In this document: positions 1 through 4,632 of the stretch, one piece after another
Layout of the letters: every line of letters starts with the position of its first letter
How positions within the stretch are numbered: the stretch's first letter is position 1
Source: Phycisphaerae bacterium
GTDB taxonomy: Bacteria > Planctomycetota > Phycisphaerae > Phycisphaerales > SM1A02
Length of the DNA stretch: 5,649 bases
Direction of reading: 5' to 3'
Assembly: GCA_002684755.1 (NCBI GenBank)
Contig: NYVS01000101.1
Location: 10,670-16,318, forward strand
Program-made: the position numbers and the translations under genes
The notes under the pieces: model-generated
What the model saw: the letters and a program-made list of their open reading frames with translations, nothing else
The model's database searches: none
What the model was told of the DNA's origin: nothing

Positions 1-438
1 CAGGTGAGCAACCAGCTGACCCTCGGCGTTTCGGAGACGGACCTGCTCGCGACCTTCGTCGGCGAAGTGGTTCCGAGAATCGTCGCCTACGAACGCATGG
101 CCCGCGACATCCTCGTGGAACGCAGCGCGACGCTGCTCGAAGACCGGGTCCATCGCGCCCTCGGAACGCTTCGGTCGGCCCGACTGCTTGGAATCGAGGA
201 GTCGATGAAGCACCTGAGCCGCGTGCGGCTGGGCATCGCCCTGGGGCTGCTCCCGGACGTGCCGCTCGGCACGGTGCAACGCCTGTTTCTCGAGGTCCAA
301 CCCGCCCATCTCCGCCGAGTCAGACCCGACAGCATCGACGACACCGCGCTCGAGCCGGTGGGCGAGGATCGGATGCTCGACGACGAACGGACCCGGCGAC
401 GACGCGCCTCGCTCGTTCGCCATGAACTCGGTGATTGA
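1..438 (+). CDS. mcsB: Protein arginine kinase McsB, C-terminal part (5' end outside window)
   Basis: McsB is an ATP:guanido phosphotransferase-fold kinase that phosphorylates arginines on proteins and marks them for ClpCP degradation in the cytoplasm. The reading frame is open from base 1 and the first visible codons read QVSNQLTLG, which matches the internal SNQ(I/L)TLG segment of McsB, so the GTG at base 4 is not the real start. About 145 C-terminal residues are present. They align from memory with Bacillus McsB through LEDRVHR, the RxLGIxxS-type stretch, LSRVRLGIALGLL, a QPxxL segment and a final ASLVRHEL tail. The N-terminal part of the kinase, including most of the nucleotide site, lies upstream. 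The C-terminal RDxxRA motif that binds phosphoarginine in Bacillus-type McsB reads TRRRRA here, so its Arg-Asp pair is not preserved. It converges on the next gene with an 18-bp gap. The family call is firm; whether the kinase is active cannot be judged from this fragment. Confidence 0.9.
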   Translation, partial: QVSNQLTLGVSETDLLATFVGEVVPRIVAYERMARDILVERSATLLEDRVHRALGTLRSARLLGIEESMKHLSRVRLGIALGLLPDVPLGTVQRLFLEVQPAHLRRVRPDSIDDTALEPVGEDRMLDDERTRRRRASLVRHELGD

Positions 439-448
439 CGATCCCCGG

Positions 449-467
449 ACGCCGGATCAGCCGGCGT
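449..467. terminator. Hairpin between convergent mcsB and PCD genes, possible bidirectional terminator
   Basis: A perfect 7-bp inverted repeat (ACGCCGG at 449-455, CCGGCGT at 461-467) encloses the 5-nt loop ATCAG. The loop contains the stop codon of the minus-strand dehydratase gene. It lies 11 bases after the mcsB stop, where a shared terminator would be expected. There is no T-run on either side, so it is not a classical intrinsic terminator. It may act as a weak terminator or as an RNA 3'-end stabiliser. Confidence 0.45.
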
Positions 468-747
468 AGAGCCGATCACAGTCCGTCGCGAATGCGAAGT
501 CCTTCTCGGAAAGCCCGCCGGCGTCGTGGGTGGACAGCGTCAGCGTGACCTTCGCGTAGCGGATCAGGATGTCGGGGTGGTGCTGGACCTCCTCGGCTCG
601 CGCTCCGACGCGGTTCACGAAGTCGATGGAACCGAGAAAGTCGCCGAAGGTGTACGTCCTCTGGATCGAATCGCCGCTCAGCGACCACTCGGCCCGTTCG
701 ACGAGACCCGCTTCGATTTCCGCTTCCGTGAGTTTCTCGACCATCAT
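457..747 (-). CDS. Pterin-4a-carbinolamine dehydratase (PCD/DCoH family)
   Basis: This enzyme dehydrates 4a-hydroxytetrahydrobiopterin to the quinonoid dihydropterin, recycling the pterin cofactor of aromatic amino acid hydroxylases; bacterial members may also serve other pterin roles. The 96-residue product has the usual family length. It carries the signature EEVQHHPD (His56, His57) followed by Tyr64, LSTHDAGGL (His74) and Asp83. The spacing of the three histidines (adjacent pair, then 17 residues later) matches the catalytic His61/His62/His79 triad of the mammalian enzyme, so it looks catalytically intact. The frame stays open upstream to 834, but those extra residues are Arg/Pro-rich and unlike the family, so I start at the ATG at 747; a second ATG at 744 is equally possible. 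A weak GGGA lies upstream of the start. No aromatic amino acid hydroxylase is visible in this window. Confidence 0.92.
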   Translation of the reverse strand: MMVEKLTEAEIEAGLVERAEWSLSGDSIQRTYTFGDFLGSIDFVNRVGARAEEVQHHPDILIRYAKVTLTLSTHDAGGLSEKDFAFATDCDRLYAG

Positions 748-820
748 GAAGATCCCATTGTGGCCGATGGTCCGCGAGGGACCGGCGACCTCGTCGCGAG
801 TTGATTCAGGCGTTTCGCGT

Positions 821-838
821 CGGGGTGCCCGCACCCCG
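821..838. promoter_or_regulatory. Perfect 8-bp dyad in the divergent PCD/gluQRS region
   Basis: CGGGGTGC (821-828) and GCACCCCG (831-838) form an exact inverted repeat around a 2-nt centre, CC. It sits in the 119-bp divergent spacer, 28 bases before the gluQRS ATG and just upstream of its -10-like TATACC. This is a sensible place for a dimeric repressor operator. In RNA it could also fold as a 7-bp stem with a 4-nt loop. No known regulator motif is recognised. Confidence 0.4.
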
Positions 839-856
839 GCCCGCCGTTGCGGTCAC

Positions 857-862
857 TATACC
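857..862 (+). promoter_or_regulatory. -10-like element of gluQRS, possible leaderless start
   Basis: TATACC matches TATAAT at four of six positions and is the only AT-rich spot in this GC-rich spacer. It ends 4 bases before the ATG at 867, so transcription would begin at about the start codon. No Shine-Dalgarno sequence and no convincing -35 box is visible, which is compatible with a leaderless mRNA. Confidence 0.3.
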
Positions 863-866
863 CCCG

Positions 867-1859
867 ATGCCGGACGTCTCCGCCCATCCCGATCCCGTGA
901 TTCCCTCGCGGACGACCCGCCTCGCCCCGAGTCCGACCGGCGACCTTCACCTTGGAAACGTCCGGTCACTGCTCCTCGCCTGGGCGATGGGTCGACGCGC
1001 GGGATGGCGCGTCGTGCTCCGGCACGAGGATCTCGATGCGACTCGATCGTCGGCGGAGGCGTGCGACGGAATCGAAGCCTCCCTTCGCTGGCTCGGACTC
1101 GACTGGGACGGTGATTCGACCCGACAGTCCGACGACCTCGAACCGTATCTGGAGGCGATGCGTCGGCTCGAAGCAGGACGACTCGTCTTCGCGTCGAGCC
1201 TGAGTCGTCGGGAGATCAGGGAGGCCGCCGCGGCACCGCACGGCGAGGGCGAGCTGCGGTTTCCTCCGGACCTCAGGCCGGAGGACGAGGCATCCTGGCG
1301 ATTCGACGGTGGCGAGACGAACTACCGGATCACGACGCGACCGGGTCCCGAAATCGTGCGGGACGAACTGCTGGGCACCCGTCGCTTCGATCCCGGAGCG
1401 GAGGTCGGCGACCAGATCGTGTGGACGAAGGCCGGCCGACCGGCGTACCAGCTGTCCGTGGTCGTGGACGACGACCGACAAGGCGTCACCGACGTGATCC
1501 GGGGGGCGGATCTCCTTCCCAGCGCCGCCCGACAGCAGCGTCTGCGTCGAGATCTCGGGATCGACGGCGACCTGACGTGGTGGCACCTCCCGATCGTCCA
1601 TGACGAGACCGGGCGTCGGCTGGCGAAACGAGACGGCGACACCGGAGTCGAAGCGCTTCGGGCCGCGGGGGTTCCTGCAGACCGGATCATCGGTCTCGTG
1701 GCCGGGTGGTGCGGACTCGTCGACACGCGCGGACCGGTGCCGGCGGCGAGGATCCCGGAGTTGCTCGACGACGAGCGTCTCCGGAGTATGGTCGTCAGAG
1801 AGACGACCGAACCACTTCGATTCACCAACGAGGACCGACGATGGCTCCTGCAGTCCTGA
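867..1859 (+). CDS. gluQRS: Glutamyl-Q tRNA(Asp) synthetase (GluQ-RS)
   Basis: GluQ-RS activates glutamate and attaches it to the queuosine base at position 34 of tRNA(Asp). It resembles a GluRS catalytic domain without the anticodon-binding domain. The 330-residue product shows class I motifs in order: RLAPSPTGDLHLGN (HIGH-type, His28-Asn31), RHEDLD (52-57, glutamate/ATP site), AYQLSVVVDD (193-202), RGADLL (212-217) and RRLAKRDGD (250-258, the KMSKS equivalent typical of GluQ-RS). It ends soon after, as expected for the truncated paralogue; full GluRS is about 470 residues. An in-frame TTG at 801 would add 22 non-conserved residues, so the ATG at 867 is preferred. The zinc site of the E. coli enzyme (CxC plus YxxxC) is missing: the CTC position reads ASS (109-111) and no cysteine follows nearby. 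The last 19 bases overlap the downstream lipoprotein gene, suggesting co-transcription. Confidence 0.93.
   Translation: MPDVSAHPDPVIPSRTTRLAPSPTGDLHLGNVRSLLLAWAMGRRAGWRVVLRHEDLDATRSSAEACDGIEASLRWLGLDWDGDSTRQSDDLEPYLEAMRRLEAGRLVFASSLSRREIREAAAAPHGEGELRFPPDLRPEDEASWRFDGGETNYRITTRPGPEIVRDELLGTRRFDPGAEVGDQIVWTKAGRPAYQLSVVVDDDRQGVTDVIRGADLLPSAARQQRLRRDLGIDGDLTWWHLPIVHDETGRRLAKRDGDTGVEALRAAGVPADRIIGLVAGWCGLVDTRGPVPAARIPELLDDERLRSMVVRETTEPLRFTNEDRRWLLQS
1830..1834 (+). promoter_or_regulatory. Ribosome-binding site of the DUF192 gene
   Basis: GAGGA lies 6 bases before the ATG at 1841, inside the 3' end of gluQRS. It supports that ATG over the in-frame upstream ATG at 1706, whose extra N-terminal residues are Arg-rich and come from gluQRS coding sequence. 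Confidence 0.6.
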
Positions 1860-2425
1860 ACGACACCACCGGATCCCGGAACCCGTGCCGACAAGTCCCG
1901 CTCGCCGGCTCGATCGGCGTGATTCTCACGACCATCCTGTGCCTGGCGATGGTCGGCTGCGAGCCCGCCGCGGCCCCGGTGGACGGCGGCGTCGAGAACG
2001 TCCGGATCGGCGATCGCACCTTCAAGCTCGAACTCTCCCTCTCGCAGGAACGTCGACGCCTCGGCCTCGGCGGGCGGGAGACGCTCGCGGACGACGAGGG
2101 CATGCTCTTCGCGTTCCCCCGGGCGGCGTCACAACGCTTCTGGATGTACGACTGCCTGATGGACATCGACATCGCGTACGTCGATCCCATCGGATACGTC
2201 ACCGCCGTCCACACCATGCGGAAGGAGCCCCCCCGCGGCCCGGACGAGGATGAGCTCGACTACCAGGCGAGACTGCCGGGCTACCCCAGCCTCTACCCGG
2301 CCCAGTTCGTGATCGAACTCGCGCCCGGGATGTTCGATCGCCTCGGCATCGAAGCGGGCGATCGCATCGAGATCGATGCGGATCGACTCAAGATGCTCGG
2401 CGAGGCTTCCGAAGACGAGTTCTGA
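1841..2425 (+). CDS. DUF192 family lipoprotein
   Basis: The 194-residue product has a lipoprotein signal: basic residues near the N-terminus, a hydrophobic stretch at about 21-36 and a lipobox-like LAMVGC ending at Cys40. It should therefore be exported and lipid-anchored. The rest is a DUF192 domain, recognisable by RRLGLGGRETL, DDEGMLFAFP, FWMYDCLMDIDIAYVD and a closing GDRIEID. DUF192 has no firmly established biochemical role that I can cite; small exported bacterial and archaeal proteins of this family are common. Two points depart from the usual pattern: the RGLMGR-type motif is LGLGGR, and an acidic, Tyr-rich stretch (about 129-148) separates the VHTM strand from the FVIELAPG strand, where many homologues are shorter. 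The start overlaps gluQRS by 19 bases behind a good GAGGA site, so translation is probably coupled to gluQRS. Confidence 0.88.
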   Translation: MAPAVLNDTTGSRNPCRQVPLAGSIGVILTTILCLAMVGCEPAAAPVDGGVENVRIGDRTFKLELSLSQERRRLGLGGRETLADDEGMLFAFPRAASQRFWMYDCLMDIDIAYVDPIGYVTAVHTMRKEPPRGPDEDELDYQARLPGYPSLYPAQFVIELAPGMFDRLGIEAGDRIEIDADRLKMLGEASEDEF

Positions 2426-2433
2426 GGCGGCGT

Positions 2434-2449
2434 CGCGATTCCGCGATTC
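2434..2449 (+). repeat. 8-bp tandem duplication between the DUF192 and phosphatase genes
   Basis: CGCGATTC occurs twice in tandem (2434-2441, 2442-2449) in the 51-bp spacer after the DUF192 stop. It is probably a slippage product. No regulatory role can be supported. Confidence 0.5.
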
Positions 2450-2466
2450 CATCGCTTGAACAACCC

Positions 2467-2472
2467 GGGGGA
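2467..2472 (+). promoter_or_regulatory. Ribosome-binding site of the PP2C phosphatase gene
   Basis: GGGGGA ends 4 bases before the ATG at 2477. It favours this start over the in-frame TTG at 2456, which has no comparable purine-rich site upstream. Confidence 0.5.
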
Positions 2473-2476
2473 CCCG

Positions 2477-3766
2477 ATGCAGAGCGCACCGGACGTCAGA
2501 ATCCAGATCATCGTCGATGCCCGTGGCGTGACCCACGGGGAACGGCTCCGAAACCGCCTCGACGTCGCCGCGGAACGGCATCCGGGGCCACCGATCGCGA
2601 CGCAGGTCCTGCCCTTCCACCAACTCGATCGAACCGTGATCGAGCGCTCGACGGCCATCGTCTTTCTCGACGCCGCGTGCGATGCCGACGCGATCCGTCG
2701 CACCGGCACTCGAATTCGATCGATCCTCGATCTCCCCATGATCAGGGTCGGCGGCGACGCCGATCCCGGTTCGATCGGACTTCCGGCCGACGTGAGCGCC
2801 GAGGTTCTTCTGGCGACCCTTCGGGGCCTCGCCCATCGAGTCCCGGAAATCCGCCGACTCCAGGCGGAGATCGACGCGACCACCCACATCGCCGAAGGCG
2901 TCCGGGCGGAGATCGCGAGCATCGACGAGGAACTCCGTGCCGCGTCGATGGTCCAGCGGGAATTCCTGCCGCGCGAGATGCCGGAGATCGACGGGGCCCG
3001 GGTCGCCGCCCTCTGGCGTCCCGCCGGCTACGTCTCGGGCGACATCTTCGATGCGTTTCGCATCGACCACGACCGGATCGGCCTGTTCCTCGCCGACGCG
3101 GTCGGACACGGGGTCCCCGCAGCGCTCATGACCATGCTGATGTGCCGGAGCCTTCCGACCCGTGAACTGCTGGCGGACGGCAGCCATCGCGTCCGGCCGC
3201 CGGGCGAAGCGCTCGCCGCCCTCAACGCGTTCATGGTCGCACGGCAGGGACGACAGGCTCGTTTCGCGACCGCGGCCTACGTGATCTACGACGTCCGCCG
3301 CCGGCTCGCGAGCATCGCATCCGCGGGTCATCCACCGGTGCTGCACCTCCCACCGCCCGGCAGCTCGAAGGCGACCCGGGAGATCGGAAGCACCGGCGGC
3401 CTCCTCGGCGTCTTCCCGGACGCGGAATTCGACGTGACCGAGGTGGAACTCGCGCCCGAAGAGGCGATCGTCGTTCACAGCGACGGGTTCGAACAGGCCT
3501 TCCCCGATGCGACGAACGATCCGGCGACGTCGAATCTCCCCAACGAGCGATATCGCGCGATCATCGACGAAGCGGGGCGATCCAGGGATCCGGACACGAT
3601 GATCGCACGCGTTCGATCGCGTCTGGACGATCACGACGGGTCGCTTCACCAGACCGACGACCTCACCATGATCTGCCTTCGGGCCGGCACTCCGGCCGCA
3701 TCGAAGCGAAGGATGCGAGGTCACCGGGACCGCGGGCGATCCACCCCGTCACCGGTCTCGGACTGA
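2477..3766 (+). CDS. PP2C-type (SpoIIE/RsbU-like) serine phosphatase with receiver-like N-terminus
   Basis: The C-terminal half (about 160-403 of 429 residues) is a PPM/SpoIIE phosphatase domain. RsbU and SpoIIE relatives dephosphorylate STAS-type anti-anti-sigma factors in partner-switching pathways in the cytoplasm. Metal-binding aspartates appear in the expected motifs: SGDIFD (Asp189), LADAVGHG (Asp207), VVHSDGFEQ (Asp336) and TDDLTMI (Asp394/395). The linker at about 122-160 is rich in Glu, Arg, Ile and Leu with heptad-like spacing and probably forms a signalling helix or coiled coil, ending in the usual MVQREFLP. Residues 7-120 look like a receiver-type alpha/beta domain (strands IQIIVDA, AIVFLDAA, PMIRVGG), but the conserved Thr/Ser and Lys are not evident. 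A basic Ser/Pro tail (about 405-429) follows the domain. No anti-sigma or STAS gene is adjacent, so the target is unknown. The start at 2477 follows a GGGGGA site; a TTG at 2456 is the alternative. Confidence 0.9.
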   Translation: MQSAPDVRIQIIVDARGVTHGERLRNRLDVAAERHPGPPIATQVLPFHQLDRTVIERSTAIVFLDAACDADAIRRTGTRIRSILDLPMIRVGGDADPGSIGLPADVSAEVLLATLRGLAHRVPEIRRLQAEIDATTHIAEGVRAEIASIDEELRAASMVQREFLPREMPEIDGARVAALWRPAGYVSGDIFDAFRIDHDRIGLFLADAVGHGVPAALMTMLMCRSLPTRELLADGSHRVRPPGEALAALNAFMVARQGRQARFATAAYVIYDVRRRLASIASAGHPPVLHLPPPGSSKATREIGSTGGLLGVFPDAEFDVTEVELAPEEAIVVHSDGFEQAFPDATNDPATSNLPNERYRAIIDEAGRSRDPDTMIARVRSRLDDHDGSLHQTDDLTMICLRAGTPAASKRRMRGHRDRGRSTPSPVSD

Positions 3767-3779
3767 CCGAGGTTCACCG
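3753..3779. terminator. Bulged hairpin between convergent phosphatase and ribE genes
   Basis: CTCGG (3757-3761) pairs with CCGAG (3767-3771) around the loop ACTGA, which holds the phosphatase stop codon. CGGT (3753-3756) can further pair with ACCG (3776-3779) across a 4-nt bulge. No T-run follows. By position between two convergent stops it could end or protect both transcripts, but the folding is weaker than at the first convergent junction. Confidence 0.35.
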
Positions 3780-3782
3780 TGT

Positions 3783-4412
3783 TCAGCCGCCGCGTGCGGC
3801 GAGCATTCGATCCACGTGGGCGGCGACCATCTTCGCGAAGGCGTCCGCCTCGAGGTTGACCCGGTCGCCGATCCGGCAGTCGCTCAACGTGGTCCGCTCG
3901 AGCGTCTCGGGAATGAGCGCGATCTCGAATCCGGTGACGCCGGCCTTGGGATCATCGCCGTGAATCGTCCGGGCGACGGTGAGCGACACCCCGTCGACGG
4001 TGATCGAACCCCGGTCGACCAGATGCTCCCGCACGCCTTCCGGCGCCTCGATGCGGATCCGCCAGTCGTCGCCGTCGTCGATCTCGCGAACCACCCCCGT
4101 GCCGTCGACGTGCCCCTGGACGAGATGCCCCCCGAGCAACGTCTCCATCGTCGCGGCGTGCTCGAGGTTGACGGCGTCCGAGACCGACAGACCTCCGAGC
4201 GTGGTCATTTCCAGCGATCGATGGATCACGTCGAAGACGTGACGGCCGCCCGACGACTCGACGACCGTGAGGCAACAGCCGTCGACCGCGATCGACGCCC
4301 CGTCCTCCGGCCGATAGTTCCATGCCGCCGCATCGATCGCCAGACGCCGACCGGCGGGAATCTCCCGGACCTCGGAAACGGTGCCCAACGCCTGAATGAG
4401 TCCTGTGAACAT
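3783..4412 (-). CDS. ribE: Riboflavin synthase, alpha subunit type
   Basis: Riboflavin synthase dismutates two 6,7-dimethyl-8-ribityllumazine molecules into riboflavin and a pyrimidinedione, the last step of flavin synthesis, as a cytoplasmic trimer. The 209-residue product starts with the typical MFTGLI (Phe2 is catalytic in E. coli) and shows the internal duplication of two lumazine-binding barrels. Barrel one has AVDGCCLTV (42-50), TTLGGLSVSDAVNLE (70-84) and GGHLVQGHVDGTG (94-106, His101). Barrel two has TVDGVSLTVA (138-147), IPETLERTTL (167-176) and NLEAD (186-190) before the C-terminal helix that drives trimerisation. Length and motif order match the family and nothing is missing. The next riboflavin genes (ribBA, ribH, ribD) are not in this window, so it stands alone or as the end of a unit. 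There is no clear Shine-Dalgarno sequence before the ATG at 4412, but no in-frame alternative fits the family start. It is called ribC in E. coli. Confidence 0.95.
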   Translation of the reverse strand: MFTGLIQALGTVSEVREIPAGRRLAIDAAAWNYRPEDGASIAVDGCCLTVVESSGGRHVFDVIHRSLEMTTLGGLSVSDAVNLEHAATMETLLGGHLVQGHVDGTGVVREIDDGDDWRIRIEAPEGVREHLVDRGSITVDGVSLTVARTIHGDDPKAGVTGFEIALIPETLERTTLSDCRIGDRVNLEADAFAKMVAAHVDRMLAARGG

Positions 4413-4418
4413 GCCCGG

Positions 4419-4424
4419 AGGGTA
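4419..4424 (-). promoter_or_regulatory. -10-like hexamer directly before ribE
   Basis: On the minus strand TACCCT (TANNNT type, three of six TATAAT matches) ends 6 bases before the ribE ATG. No ribosome-binding site is visible, so a leaderless transcript is possible. A hexamer this degenerate can occur by chance. Confidence 0.2.
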
Positions 4425-4574
4425 GCCCCGCCCCGGCCTCGCCGCCCTCCCGGGTCCCGAGCCGGCGGAATCCGGCCGTGCTCGAACACCTCCGACCCCC
4501 CCGACGGCCCCTTCCGCACCGGATCGGGGGACCGACCGGCCATCTTCGGACCTGAACGGATGCCGTCGTCTCGA

Positions 4575-4580
4575 TACACT
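4575..4580 (+). promoter_or_regulatory. Possible -10 box of the beta-propeller gene
   Basis: TACACT, within GATACACT, matches TATAAT at four of six positions and lies 52 bases before the ATG at 4633. That would leave a leader of about 45 nt containing the ribosome-binding site. The expected -35 position (about 4552-4557, CTGAAC) is a poor match to TTGACA, so support is weak. Confidence 0.3.
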
Positions 4581-4622
4581 GTCACACCGCGCGAGGCCGT
4601 CGCCGAACGCGTCCGGTCAACT

Positions 4623-4626
4623 GGAG
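4623..4626 (+). promoter_or_regulatory. Ribosome-binding site of the beta-propeller gene
   Basis: GGAG lies 6 bases before the ATG at 4633, the standard spacing. The encoded N-terminus is a good signal peptide, which independently supports this start. Confidence 0.6.
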
Positions 4627-4632
4627 ATACCG

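Larger units (their letters stand above)
4413..4632. other. GC-rich divergent spacer between ribE and the beta-propeller gene
   Basis: This 220-bp spacer has no convincing coding frame. It is very rich in C and G, with a short hairpin candidate (GCCGG 4461-4465, CCGGC 4472-4476, 6-nt loop) that base composition alone could produce. No conserved FMN-riboswitch (RFN) blocks were recognised upstream of ribE. Its right third becomes less GC-rich and carries the promoter-like TACACT. Confidence 0.6.

Noticed and set aside
801..866. Upstream TTG start for gluQRS
   Set aside because: It would add 22 non-conserved residues, read through the inverted repeat at 821-838, and place the -10-like TATACC inside the coding region. 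The ATG at 867 lies close to the first conserved motif, as in other GluQ-RS.
569..1114. A 181-codon plus-strand open frame across the dehydratase and gluQRS starts
   Set aside because: It overlaps two well-supported genes in other frames, and its product is Arg/Ser/Pro-rich without any family pattern.
2129..3724. A 531-codon open frame on the minus strand covering most of the phosphatase gene and the end of the DUF192 gene
   Set aside because: Its codons are in register with those of both forward genes, which share the same frame. It stays open only because TTA, CTA and TCA codons are nearly absent from such GC-rich genes, and it ends where the forward strand uses TCA (2129-2131). The product is Arg/Asp/Gly-rich and matches no family, while the forward genes have clear motifs.
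4458..4484. Hairpin GCCGG/CCGGC with outer CGAG/CTCG in the ribE-propeller spacer
   Set aside because: It is short, interrupted and made of CCGG-type words expected by chance at this base composition. It also lies between divergent genes, where no terminator is needed.
4413..4632. FMN riboswitch (RFN element) upstream of ribE
   Set aside because: The conserved blocks and multi-helix order of RFN elements were not recognised on the minus strand, and the putative transcription start lies too close to the ATG.
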